Of a stretch of 64,000 nucleotides of DNA, positions 37,289 through 49,293 are shown piece after piece. A program made the translations under genes and the position numbers. The notes beneath the pieces are model-generated. The model searched no databases and had not been told where the DNA came from. It saw only the letters and a list, made by a program, of their open reading frames with translations. How positions within the stretch are numbered: position 1 is the first letter of the stretch; each line of letters begins with the position of its first letter. The stretch comes from Pagrus major. Taxonomy: Eukaryota; Chordata; Actinopteri; Spariformes; Sparidae. Location: NCBI RefSeq assembly GCF_040436345.1, contig NC_133236.1:9946165-10010164 (forward strand), given 5' to 3'.

Positions 37289-39219
37289 GATTCTCTGTCT
37301 CTCTCCTTCTTCTGTCTCTGTTCTTATGATCATCTGAGTTTCTAAAGTCGTGCTTTAGTCGAGAGAAGCTGCACCTACTTCCTGTGGTTCATATGGTGTC
37401 ACTTCCTCATTCTTAATCTTAGTCTGTTTCATGTTTTAATCTGTCTGAATATCTTGTAAATGTCCAAACAGCCAAAAACTCTGTCACAACTTCCCCTTTT
37501 ACAGAAATGAACAATGACATGTTTCATCTTCTGAGCAGAAGAAGAAGAAGAGGAAGTTGACTGTGGGAAGATGATGTGTTAGTGGTCTGAGGTCTGTTGG
37601 TTCATCCTTCTTTCTTTGAACTTAAATTTCTCCAAGAACCAAACGGGAAGAGCTTTGATGAGAATGTGGGTACAACAGCAGCAGAGCTCTGCAGGTTTGA
37701 GTCTCTAATGATGAGCAGATAAACATAAATCAATATTTTATTTTCATGTCTAGTCATATACCTGACCATCCCTCATGGAATTATTCAGACGCACTAACTT
37801 ACAACAAATCAAACATTTCAGCATGTTAGCCCTCCATCATCTAGCAGCACAATACATCAACATCACAACAGAGGCATCATCCAACTCAATAGACCGCCCC
37901 CAAATAAAAACATTCCAGGGGGTAAAAAGAACAGATATGTAAATACAACCCCCTGAACACAAGACACAATACCCAAATCAAATCAAAAGAAGCACACAAA
38001 ACTAAAATTAATGAATAAATCATAAAAAGTAAAAATCTACATCTGCATCCATTAGTGCCAGACTCTGTATATTCAATCCAGTTCATAAATCAAACGTCTT
38101 CAGTCCAAAAGAGAGGAATTTATCTATTGTATGTTACTGTTCACTATCCCATGTTTTGGAGACATATTCAGAGAATGAAAAACATTATCAAAGAGTTATT
38201 CAACTATAGCTCCATCCTCAGTACTACTGATTTACTATCAAATCTAAATCTCAAACATGCACTTTTTTAAACAATATTATAATAATATTAGTAAATCATG
38301 ATACAAAGGACAGAATAGAATAAAATAAAAATGAATTTCATTCTCCACCTCATTCAGGTCACAATATTCACAGATTCTTGCATCTCCTGGCACACCATGA
38401 GAAACATGAGAAACACACAGGAACACACAGTCCACACTTTATTAGGACAGAAGACAAAGAGGCGCTTATCAAATTCTGTTGAAAACCACTTGAACTCCTG
38501 GAAGGTTTGGACTCACTGAGACTAGTTACAATAAACGCTTCAAACACTGATGAGCGTCCTGACTGAACTGTCTTTAAGTGTCACGATGTAGAGCATCAAG
38601 CCTCCACAATATGTGCTGTTCAACTGGACAGTTACAATACTTCACCTGTGGTCTGGAGGTTTTTCATGCTGTATGCTCACTGCAGACACGACTAGTTGGA
38701 CATTTAAGATGTGTGAAATGTATTAAATCATTTTAGGTCAGAGTAGGTGGTCATGTGCATCCAAACCTTCTGAAAGTAGCCTGAGTTATTAGATTTCTGG
38801 ACATTCTCAGCTCACTTTGGCTGCATTTCTATCTGTATTAAGACATATTTTAGTGTCCAGAGAGAACAGAGCTGTTCAAGCCACCAGAGGGAAGGTTTAC
38901 TACTAGTAGAGTCAAGACATTCATAGTAGAGAATATTCACTTTCCATTATGACACTGTTAGTACATGAAGGAGTCACAAAACACAGTGTAGAGTGAAGTG
39001 GTGAAGATGTCTTTATTTGCAGATGATATTGTTAACAGATATAATAAAGAGAAGACTGTTACTGACTCCGTTAAGGCTGAAAACACATTCAAACACACAC
39101 ACAAATATGTGAACAACAATGCTAAATGAAAGTGAGTTAAAATGAGTTCTTCTGCACACAGAGACATGAAACTGAGCTCAAGCTGCTGCAGCTTCAACAA
39201 CAAGCAGGAAATCTTCAAA
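37289..39219. repeat. Spacer between R6 tail and R5 start; duplicated at 44069-45866
   Basis: Landmarks TCTAATGATGAGCAGATAAAC, CCGCCCCCAAATAAAAAC and CACCAGAGGGAAGGTTTAC occur in the same order in both spacers. The duplicated unit therefore runs from the 5' end of one receptor across the spacer into the 3' exons of the next. No gene seen. Confidence 0.8.
37377..37410 (-). promoter_or_regulatory. ETS/RUNX composite and PU.1-like site upstream of R5
   Basis: ACTTCCTGTGGTT (37377-37389) overlaps an ETS core (AGGAAGT on minus) with a RUNX core (TGTGGTT). CACTTCCTC-type GAGGAAGT, a PU.1-like site, follows about 12 bp away. They lie about 90-120 bp upstream of the R5 start codon. The same pair is kept upstream of R6 and an equivalent is upstream of R8. 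Confidence 0.5.
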
Positions 39220-42200
39220 TCAGCTCTGAACTCTTCTGTGGAGTCTGACAGAGGCAGAAGTGTCTCCACAGTTTTCATATTTCACCACACCATCATCTTC
39301 ATCTTCATCATGATCCCCCTGTGAAACACAGCACAAACAAACTGTCACTCTGACACACTTTAACTGACAACTTTCACATCATTGACCTACATTTAACACA
39401 AGAAATAAGAAATAATCTGACAACACCTGAACGCACCATCACTTACTGTTACTTGTATATATATTTATATATATATATGTGTGTGTGTGTGTACATATTA
39501 TCCCAAAAGTGCTCCAAATGTTCCTCCCAACTGATGTTTATATACTGAGTCAGCTGAACCTGAACGCACCACGAGCTCCTGTCTGATCTGATCTTTACCT
39601 GACTGGCTGCTGCACCTGAACGCTTCACTGGTCTCTGGTTCCCTGGAAAATAAAGCACAGAGTAACATTTCAGCTCTAAACTGACAGTTTGTGTTCATCA
39701 GTCCAAACAAATGTTGGTGTGAATTTTCTCACCTCGAGCTCTGATGAGAAGAACAGTAATCACAGTAATTAGGACGAGTTCAGCCACACGCAGAACCAAC
39801 ATGATGTAGTCGACAGCAGAACAATCTGTACGAGCTGTGGAGCAGAAACATCATGTCAGAGAACAAAGTCATCATCAAACATCAGGAGCACAACACGTGT
39901 TTAGTCATGTCAGTGACGTGGCTCTGGGGATGGAAATGTCAGGCGGTCGCTGACACTAAGATAACAGCTGCAGACTTGTCGTCTCATTAATGAGCATTTG
40001 AAATAATTTGGACACTTAAGAAAATGTTTTTGATCTGTGAAAATCCAATTCAAGTGATTCATAGAAATAAAAGTTGCTTCTCATGTTAGAAACAACATTC
40101 TGGCTGCAGCTTCCTGTTTAGTTCCAAAATCATTTCCCTAAAAGAGAAGAAGATTACAAGTGACTTTCAGAAGTGTTTAAATAATCGTTTGATAGTTTTA
40201 ACTCGTGACTATATGGCTGAATGGCTAAGTTACAAAATATTTGTTTGCTTTTGTAATTGGTTGTGTATGAATGCAATTATTTCAAAATAATATTTGTTTA
40301 CAACCACTGTGTTGAGCATTTCCAAACATTCAGGAAGAGAGAGAGACAGAGAGGGAGAGACAGAGAGAGAGGCTCTATTGCAGGCTTCTACACTGTGGTA
40401 TAGGGGGCAAAATGTATGATCTGGTTAAATCAATGTATTTGGAAAATATGTGTGCTGTTAAAATTGGAGACAAACAAACTGAATTCTTCACCCAGAGAAG
40501 AGGTGTACGCCAGGGCTGCAATTTAAGTCCGACTTTATTTAATGTGTATATAAATGAACTTGCTGTTGAGATAGATCAATGTGCTGCTCCTGGCCTCTCC
40601 CTCCTAGATAGAGAGGTGAATTCTCTGTTTTATGCTGATGACCTTCTTCTACTGTCTCCTACTGGACAAGGACTACAGCAACAGCTATGGGGTCCACTCA
40701 GTCATCAGAGCTATACCCGTTGGGACAAACATCCAACAGAGTCTTTACATGTAGAATTCTGCAGACACATTTTACATGTACACAGAAACACACCAACACA
40801 TGCATGTAGAGCAGAAATAGGCAGATACCCACTGATAATTAACATTCATAAGAGAACGCTCAACTTTTTTAACCACCTGAAATCCAGCCCCCGAGACACC
40901 CTCCACTCCAAAGCCCTCCAAACTCAAGAGCTGAGCCCAGAAAAGAGTCCCCTATGTCAGCTGGTACTGAGGCTAACTGCCCCCTCTCAGACAGTCTGAC
41001 CAGCCTCACAACAACACTGCTCTCCAAACACCAATCAGAGTAAAGCAAATTATAACACAATGTAAAGAAACCTCCCTGGAACATTGGAAAGAAGAAACTA
41101 AAAGCCAAAGTAAATCAGAATGTTATCTAGCCCTAAAAAGAGATTATGAATTAGCAGAATATCTCTCTACTGTCAGAGATAGAAAGCAGAGACAGATCCT
41201 CACCAAGTACAGGCTCAGTGACCACAACCTGACAATCCAAACAGGAAGACACAAACAATCATGGCAACCAATAGAAAACAGAATATGTGGTCACTGCTCG
41301 ACAGGTGAGGTTGAGACAGAGATGCACTTTCTCCTACAATGTAAAACATTCAATGAAACGAGGAACATTTATTTTAAGGATGTACTTCCTGCGTCAACTC
41401 AGGAAGTTCAACCTTCCCCAGGAGCTGATGATCCAGTTCTACACGGCAATAGTCCAGTCTGTTCTCTGCACCTCCATCATCGTCTGGTTTGGATCAGCCA
41501 CCAAACAGGACAGGAAAAGACTGATACGGACAATCAGGACTGCAGAAAAAATCATTGGTGCTAAACTGCCCACCATCCAGGCCCTATACTCATCCAGAGT
41601 CAGGAAACGGGCAGGAAACATCTCTGCAGACCCATCACCCTGGACACAATCTGTTTGAACTTCTCCCCTCCGGCAGGCGCTACAGAACATTGTACGCCAA
41701 AACAACCAGACACAAGAACAGTTTCTTCCCCCAGGCCATCACACTGATGAACACAAGATCAGTCACCCAGTGTCAGTAACCCCCCTGACTCCAATATCAT
41801 CCACTCAGTCTCTACATTTACAGACTACATTGCACTTTATATGTACATAAATCCTCACTGTAAATAATATAATATACATATACTTAAATATATATTTATA
41901 ATAGACCGGACCTCTGAACACTTTCTAACTTACTGTTCTTTGTTGTTCTTGTTCCTTCTAGTTGAATGTTTGTTACGTTATGTTTATGTTCATGTTTACG
42001 TCTATGTACATCGGGTGCTAAGAAAAAAACGAAGTCAAATTCCTTGTATGTGCTTCACATACTTGGCCAATAAAGCTGATTCTGATTCTGATTCTGATTC
42101 TGATTCTAATAAGTTTAATTCGGTAATCTCAGAGTTCAAAGAGCTAAACGACATATCAAAATTAAAAATACTCCTGGGAGAAGGAGACAGGGTATACCTC

Positions 42201-42250
42201 GCTGCCCAATATGTGTCAACATGCCACAACCTGACGGACAGTGAATGACC

Positions 42251-42330
<80 letters not shown>

Positions 42331-44068
42331 GGCACACGCACGCACACTGTGTATATACTGTATATATAATTAATGTAAATCAATCTTAGTGTTGTGGTGT
42401 TTGTGTTGTTATTTGTTATGTTCTGTCCAAATGATTGGACAAGTTGTGTTTTGATGCTTTGGCAACATTGTTGTAAAACTTTCATGCCAGTAAAGCCCCT
42501 TTGAATTGAATTTAATTGAATTGTGTACCTAGTTGTGGTCGAGTGTCGTCCTCTGCAGATGATGTCTTGCTTCCTTCATTGTTGAATAGGACATGAAATG
42601 ATAACACATCACAAATGATAATATGATACCTGGTGTTTACCATCCAAAGAGACTCACTGAGAATTAATTATTAATTCATCTTAAAATTATGATTCATGAA
42701 ATCAGACCAAATGTACCTGAGTTATCATTCCACAGCAGCGTTTGTCCACTCTGATCATCTGTCACTTCACACTCAGGTAACTTGTAATAGTTTGACTTCT
42801 GATTAAGATGAGGAGTTTTAAATGTCACCCTGGCAGCACAGGTATGCTGTTCTGTCTCCACTCCATCCATATTATCATCATACAGCCACTTCACTGTGTG
42901 TCCACATCCACGATATGTCACCACATAGCAGATCAAGATGTCTCTATCATCCACCTGGTGTTTCTTCACTGGTGAAGATGAAACAGAAAGACAACAAGAA
43001 TAAAATTAACTTCATCACTGTCATCATTAGTTTTGTAATGTTTAGTATTTTGTCCTAACAAAACAGTTTGATGTAAAAACATTAAGATTTAAATACTCAC
43101 CGTTAACAACAGACAGATGAACCAGAGCATCTTCACCTTGTTGTTTTCCTGATTTGTTGAACTGTCTGCAGCTGTAACGACCAACATCCTCCACTGTGAC
43201 ATTTTTAATAACCAGAGAACAGCTCTCTGTCACCATCAGTCTGTCTGATTTAGATTTGGGAATCTCACTTTTACTGATCCGTCCAAGAATAACCAGCTGT
43301 TTCGCTGTTACCCCGACAGAACGACTGGCAAGCCAGGAAGTACTGTCACATTTGTCCTGATGTTTGATCACATTGTCACAAGGCAGAGTGACTTCATCTC
43401 CAACTCTGGCAGTGATGGAGGTGTGATTAAGTCCAGTTACTGCTGTTGAAGATGAGAGATAAATATAAGAAAAACTGGTGAAATGAGAAAATGTTTATGT
43501 TCATTGTTCGTGTGATGATTATTTTTTTATCCTTGATTCCAAAAGTTCAGAAAACTCAATATTGTTAGCTTCGGCTAACGGGATATAAGTGTACGTGCGC
43601 GATGAACGTGATTATCTCACTTTACAGACTTTTACTGAAGAGTTGCTGAACACATAGGTAGGTACCAGATACCATGAAACGCTCTAGCTCCGATGCAGAC
43701 AGACTTTTAGTCCACACCGAAGCAGGCGAGCGATCTTCAGCAACACCGTACTCAAAACCAGAACTCCCTGACCACAACACAGGAAATCTGTCACTAACAC
43801 GCAGTTCCGGCAGAGGTCAAATGGCATAACTATATCACAAACAATAAACAATATCTGTTCAATAGAATAATAATAACATTAACAGCATTACAAAATGTTA
43901 AAGACAAATATTAATAGATTTTCTTGTCTTAGTTGAATCCAATGTACCCAATAAAGAAACTTCAATGCACCTTCCATTTCTATATGTGATATACGTCTTC
44001 TTACCTGTGAACTGAAGCATCGCTGTGAGAAATAAAGACATTTGAATCCATTTGAACTCGACCATCAT
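39220..44068 (-). CDS. R6: two-Ig-domain receptor with charged TM and YENC tail (complete)
   Basis: Six exons give 300 aa: 44068-44005 (signal), 43442-43101 (D1), 42968-42717 (D2), 39834-39733 (TM), 39642-39599 (44 bp, GNQRPVKRSGAAASQ) and 39318-39220 (tail). Splice phases fit throughout. D1 has LPC...DKCDSTSW...ESCSLVIKNVTVEDVGRYSC; D2 has LIC...GCGHTVKW...HTCAAR...ECEV. No stalk exon was found; D2 joins the TM exon in frame. The TM segment LRVAELVLITVITVLLI carries Arg and Glu, unlike R1 and R5. The tail is acidic, then VKYENC (Tyr282), a YxN motif of Grb2-SH2 type, and no ITIM. The 2.9 kb D2-TM intron holds two nested LINEs. Signalling could run through a partner adaptor at the TM Arg; that is inference. 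Confidence 0.85.
41375..42108 (+). mobile_element. Second LINE fragment nested inside the first
   Basis: It interrupts the outer frame after NETRNIYF. It reads YFLRQLRKFNLPQELMIQFYTAIVQSVL, then VWFGSATKQDRKRLIRTIRTAEKIIGAKLP, then LFELLPSGRRYRTL...SFFPQAITLMN, which is the C-terminus of an L2/Rex-type reverse transcriptase. It ends in CCAATAAAGC and a (TGATTC)n tail at 42069-42108, a typical LINE 3' end. It runs in the same direction as the outer element. Confidence 0.8.
42253..42327. repeat. (CA)n microsatellite
   Basis: About 37 uninterrupted CA units in the 3' region of the outer LINE. Cys/Val-repeat frames over it are artefacts. Confidence 0.97.
43560..43850. other. Unassigned CpG-richer insert in the R6 signal-D1 intron
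   Basis: The segment (GTTAGCTTCGGCTAACGGG to GTTCCGGCAGAGGTC) has more CG dinucleotides than its surroundings and no match in the R5, R7 or R8 introns. I see no open frame or clear ends. It may be a transposon fragment. Confidence 0.35.
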
Positions 44069-44157
44069 GATTCTCTGTCTCTCTCCTTCTTCTGTCTCTG
44101 TTCTTATGATCATCTGAGTTTCTAAAGTCGTGCTTTAGTCGAGGAGAGGCTCCACCT

Positions 44158-44189
44158 ACTTCCTGTGGTTCATATGATGTCACTTCCTC
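44158..44189 (-). promoter_or_regulatory. ETS/RUNX composite and PU.1-like site upstream of R6
   Basis: ACTTCCTGTGGTT (44158-44170) and CACTTCCTC (44181-44189) repeat the arrangement found upstream of R5, about 90-120 bp before the R6 start codon. Confidence 0.5.
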
Positions 44190-45866
44190 ATTCTTAATTT
44201 TAGTCTGTTTTATGTTTTTATCCATCTGAATATCTTGTAGATGATTAACAGCCAAAAACTCTGTCAAAACTTCCACTTTCACAGAAATTAACAGTGAAAT
44301 GTTTCATCTCCAGAGAAGAAGAAGAAGGAGAAGAGGAAGAAGTTGACAGTGTGAAGATGATGTGTTAGTGGTCTGAGGTCTGTTGGTTCATCCTTCTTTC
44401 CTTGAACTTATATTTCTCAGAGAACCTAAAGGGAAGTGTTTTGAAGAGAATGTGGGTACAACAGCAGCAGAGCTCTGCAGGTTTGAGTCTCTAATGATGA
44501 GCAGATAAACATGAATCAATATTTTAGTTTTGTGTCATTTACCTGACTCACTAACTTACAACAAATCAAACATTTCAGCATGTCAGCCCTCCATCATCTA
44601 GCAGCACAATACATCAACATCACAACAGAGGCATCATCCAACTCAATAGACCGCCCCCAAATAAAAACATTCCAGGGGGTAAAAAGAACAGATACGTAAA
44701 TACAGCCCCCTGAACACAAGACACAATACCCAAATCAAATCAAAAGAAGCACACATAATAATATTAGTAAATCATGATATAAAGGACAGTATAAAATAAA
44801 AAAAAAAAAGATTTTCATTCTCCACCTCATTCAGGTCACAATAGTCACAGATTCTTGCATCTCCTGGCACACCATGAGAAACATGAGAAACACACAGGAA
44901 CACACTTTATTAGGACAGAAGACAAAGAGGCGCTTATCAAATTCTGTTGAAAACCACTTGAACTCCTGGAAGGTTTGGACTCACTGAGACTAGTTACAAC
45001 AAACGGTTTAAACACTGATGAGCGTCCTGACTGAACTGTCTTTAACTGTCACGCCTCCACTATATGTGCTGTTCAACTGGACAGTTACAATACTTCACCT
45101 GTGGTATTTGTGACACTGACGTGTTTCACACATATGTTAGTGGTCTGAGGCCTGTTGGTTCCTCCTTCTTTCTCTGCACTTGTTTCTCTCAGAGAAGTGA
45201 AGGGGAAGTGTTTTGATGAGAATGTGGGTACAACAGCAGCATCAAGCCTCCACAATATGTGCTGTTCAACTGGACAGTTACAATACTTCACCTGTGGTCT
45301 GGAGGTTTTTCATGCTGTATGCTCACTGCAGACACGACTAGTTGGACATTTAAGATGTGTGAAATGTATTTACATCATTTTAGGTCAGAGTAGGTGGTCA
45401 TGTGCATCCAAACCTTCTGAAAGTAGCCTGAGTTATTAGATTTCTGGACATTCTCAGCTCACTTTGGCTGCATTTCTATCTGTATTAAGACATATTTTAG
45501 TGTCCAGAGAGAACAGAGCTGTTCAAGCCACCAGAGGGAAGGTTTACTACTAGTAGAGTCAAGACATTCATAGTAGAGAATATTCACTTTCCATTATGAC
45601 ACTGTTAGTACATGAAGGAGTCACAAAACACAGTGTAGAGTGAAGTGGTGAAGATGTCTTTATTTGCAGATGATATTGTTAACAGATATAATAAAGAGAA
45701 GACTGTTACTGACTCCATTAAGGCTGAAAACACATTCAAACACACACACAAATATGTGAACAACAATGCTAAATGAAAGTGAGTTAAGATGAGTTCTTCT
45801 GCACACAGAGACATGAAACTGAGCTCAAGCTGCTGCAGCTTCAACAACAAGCAGGAAATCTTCAAA

Positions 45867-48607
45867 TCAGCTCTGAACTCTTCTGTGGAGTCTGACAGAG
45901 GCAGAAGTGTCTCCACAGTTTTCATATTTCACCAAACCATCATCTTCATCTTCATCATGATCCACCTGTGAAACACAACACAAACAAACTGTCACTCTGA
46001 CACACTTTAACTGACAACTTTCACATCATTGACCCACATTTAACACAAGAAATAAATAATCTGACAACACCTGAATGCACCATCACTCACTGTTATTTGT
46101 TTATATATATATATTTACCTGGTTGGCTGCTGCACGTGAACGCCTCACTGGTCTCTGGTTCCCTGGAAAATAAAGCACAGAGTAACATTTCAGCTCTAAA
46201 CTGACAGTTTGTGTTCATCAGTCCAAACAAATGTTGGTGTGAAGTTTCTCACCTCGAGCTCTGATGAGAAGAACAGTAATCACAGTAATCAGGACGAGTT
46301 CAGCCACACGCAGAACCAACATGATGTAGTTGACAACAGAACAATCTGTACGAGCTGTGGAGCAGAAACATCATGTCAGAGAACAAAGTTATCATCAAAC
46401 ATCAGGAGCACAACACATGTGTTTAGTCATGTCAGTGACGTGGCTCTGGGGATGGAAATGTCAGGCGGTCAGTCCACCACTTCGGTCGAGACTGAAATAT
46501 CTCAACAAATAATTGATCCACAGTAGTTTGTGTGGGAGTGGTGGATGATGGGAAAATAAAAACATTGATACCTCCTTTGTAAATTTACATTTTTACTAAA
46601 ATCTGCACCAATGTATAAATGTGTATGAACTACTCTTGGAATTGTTTCATGCTGGAAACACGACTAATCTTTTCACTCACCTTCTTGTGTTGTTGTTGAT
46701 GACGTTGTTGTTGGTTCTGCTGTTGATGTCGATCTCATTGTTGCATCTTCACCTGACAAATTAAAAGACAAAAACCAACACAGCCCCGTCACCAGGATAT
46801 AATGTTAGCAGTTAAGGTTCCTGCAAACCAAAGATACTTCCAAGGTTGACATGTGCAAAAATGTATCATATCACATTCACATTATATGCTAATTAGTTAC
46901 CTTTCACATCCTACAAGGCTGCTGACTGCAGTTACTTCTCTGTGTAATATTAAGGACACCCAATCCCCAAAATAAATGTAAGCCAAGTACGTTTCGGCAA
47001 AACCACTGAAAAGTTAAAACTCATTGTTTCTTTATGCTGCAACTTTCTGTTTGTTTAGGTTGAACTTTCACAATGCTGTGTTTTTGCTCTGGTTTGGTTT
47101 AAGCACAAAAACCACTTGGTTAGGGTTAGGAAAACATCATGGTTTGGCTTAAATGCCTGTTTTGGTCGCCACGTTCAAGGAAGGAGATGGTCCAGCTTCC
47201 TGTGTAAAATAGCCGATTTTGATGCCACAAAAATTAATGAAAATGTCTCCATGGTGCCTCAAACAAAAGCCGACGTTGATGCCACAAAAACAGCTGGGAA
47301 TGACTCCAAAATGATCCAGTGGTGTGAGTCAAACTCTGGTCACCTGTTTGTCAGCCTCGTTGGCTGTAATAACGCCACCACTCTCCCCTCCATCTCCTGC
47401 TGCTCTCTGATAATCATATAATGTGAAGGTGATATGCCACATTTGGTACACATGACAACCTTGGACGTATGTGTTGTTTGCAGAAATATTCACTGCTAAC
47501 ACATCCTGGCAGCTGTTTTTCACGGGAATTCAAACCATCTCCGTCCATGATCGTTGACCAAAACAGGCATTTTAAGCCAATCAGTGATGCTTTCCTAAAT
47601 TTAACAAAGTGTTCTTTGTGCCTCAACCCAACCAAAGCATAAACAAAGCATTGTGACAAGAGAGAAATATTAAATTCAACATAGACAGATGTTAAGTTGC
47701 AACATAAAGAAACTTATCCATGGTTTTGCAGAATTATACTTAGCTAATGTTTTATTTGGGCGATTTAGCTGACCAACAAACTGTAAAATGAGAAAATACC
47801 TGATTTCTAAAACTCAAGAACCTCAAAAGTTAAGATCCATCACATCATCAAATGTAGTTGTTACATCGGGATGAGGTGATTACAAACAGCTCATCGTGAT
47901 CTCACCTGAGGACTGACGGCTGAAGAGAAACTGCTCCTTTGCTGTGCTGTAAATATCAGTCACTTCACATTTGAACAACTGATGATGCTTTAGAAAAGAG
48001 GAAGGAAATGTCACAGTCACTGAGCACCCAGACCGCGAAATCTTCATGTCTTTGTTGTATTTATCCACATACGTATCCTCATACAGCCACTTCAGTGTCT
48101 GGTCACACCATCCAGGAGTCGGCACAGAGCAGTTTAATGTCACTTTATCAGCCTCCTGATGTTCAGTCACTGGTGACGACGGAGATATCATTAAAGACAA
48201 TAACAGCCAAATAAAACTTCATCACTGTAATCATTATTAATATTGTAATGTGCAACCAACATTGTGATGTAAATACTCACTGATAATGACAAACAGATGA
48301 ACATGAGTCTCTTCATGTTTTCCTGATTCCTGTTTGCAGGTGTAGAGATCACCATCTTCGAATGTCACGTTCTTTATAACCAGAGAACAGTTCTCTGTGA
48401 CACTCAGTCTGTCTGATTTAGCTTTGGCTGTTTCACCAATCTGCCCAAAACTAATGAGCTCTACTGATGCGCCGTTAAAATGACGGACGCTCCAGGTAGT
48501 GCGGTTACATTTATCCTGCTCCTGTATCACATTTCCACAAGGCAAGGTGACCTCATCTCCTGTCCTGACAATAAAGCGGATATATTGTCCAGTTATCACT
48601 GCGCAGG

Positions 48608-48645
<38 letters not shown>

Positions 48646-49293
48646 TCATTTTAATGAAAACGCAGTTGTGTTTGCAGTGGAGAAAACTTAAGGTTAAGAT
48701 AAGTAATACAAACAAAATGCTTACAAGATCACATCATCGAGCTGAAAATGAAAATTGAATGAATGCCGTCTGTCTGAAGATGTGAGAGGCGAGTGGGACA
48801 AAAAAAAATTATGATGATCAATTTTCTAACCAATTTCTTGTTTTCTCCCCTGTGTTTATGACTTATGCACAGGTCTAACAAAAAAATGAACAAACAAACA
48901 AACAAACAAACAAACAACAAACAAACAATGTTTTGCCAGGAGTTCCAGCATGAAAAAGGTTTGCTCAGTTTCATATTCTAAGTTACTTTTTATTAAATGT
49001 AAAAAGAGGTGAAAAAAAGTGTCTACCTCAGAATTAAGAACACATTCAAAATCAAAACAAACACTTGAATGAATGATCCTGACAAAAAGTGTATTTTTTA
49101 TCCTGCCAAAACATCTTTTAACCTATTTCCACAGATAAAAAAATAAAACAATACAGATTCGACTTGATGAGAAAGGGATCATCACTTGCCTCTCAGGGCT
49201 TCTGTAAATAACAAACAATATGTCTTTAATGATTATTTCACCTGGTAAATGACTCAGCATCAGACACAGTGAAATCCATCTGAAACCAGACAT
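45867..49293 (-). CDS. R7: two-Ig-domain receptor with charged TM and YENC tail (complete)
   Basis: Seven exons give 316 aa: 49293-49242 (signal, MSGFRWISLCLML), 48598-48281 (D1), 48169-47906 (D2), 46752-46681 (Ser/Thr stalk), 46354-46253 (TM), 46162-46119 (44 bp, GNQRPVRRSRAAANQ) and 45965-45867 (tail, VKYENC). All phases and sites fit. D1 has LPC...DKCNRTTW...ENCSLVIKNVTFEDGDLYTC; D2 has LNC...GWCDQTLKW...SGCSVT...KCEV. The TM segment is nearly identical to R6 (LRVAELVLI), with Asn instead of Asp just outside it. The stalk is nearly identical to the repeated stalks of R8. The last three exons lie in a segment duplicated from or to R6, while D1 and D2 are clearly more diverged. That fits rapid change of the ligand-binding part. 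Confidence 0.86.
47030..47665. mobile_element. Inverted-repeat (MITE-like) element in the R7 stalk-D2 intron
   Basis: The left arm (about 47045-47175: CACAATGCT...CACTTGGTTAGGG...GGCTTAAATGCCTGTTTTGG) and the right arm (about 47545-47665) are reverse complements with moderate divergence. The centre has an internal GATGCCACAAAAA repeat. The sequence is a common type of non-autonomous fish repeat. The GTTAGGGTTAGG inside the arm is not a telomere tract. Confidence 0.6.
48611..48642. repeat. (GA)n microsatellite beside R7 D1 acceptor
   Basis: About sixteen GA units lie within 15 bp of the D1 exon, in the polypyrimidine position on the coding (minus) strand, where they read (CT)n. Confidence 0.95.

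Larger units (their letters stand above)
40380..42535 (+). mobile_element. LINE, degenerate (outer), in an R6 intron
   Basis: The plus strand encodes reverse transcriptase blocks FFTQRRGVRQGCNLSPTLFNVYINELA and SLFYADDLLLLSP, then THACRAEIGRYPLI...SPLCQLVLRL, and a zinc-knuckle-like CGHCSTGEVETEMHFLLQC segment. Coding resumes after the nested insert as FNSVISEFKELN...YVSTCHNLTD. The 3' flank has a (CA)n tract and ends near a TTTGAATTGAATTTAATTG tail. The 5' end is missing and there are internal deletions and frameshifts. Confidence 0.8.

Noticed and set aside
42035..42345. Cys/Val-repeat frames
   Set aside because: They read through a (CA)n tract in a LINE 3' region.
47110..47135. Interstitial telomere repeat (GGTTAGGGTTAGG)
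   Set aside because: Only two units, and part of the arm of an inverted-repeat element.
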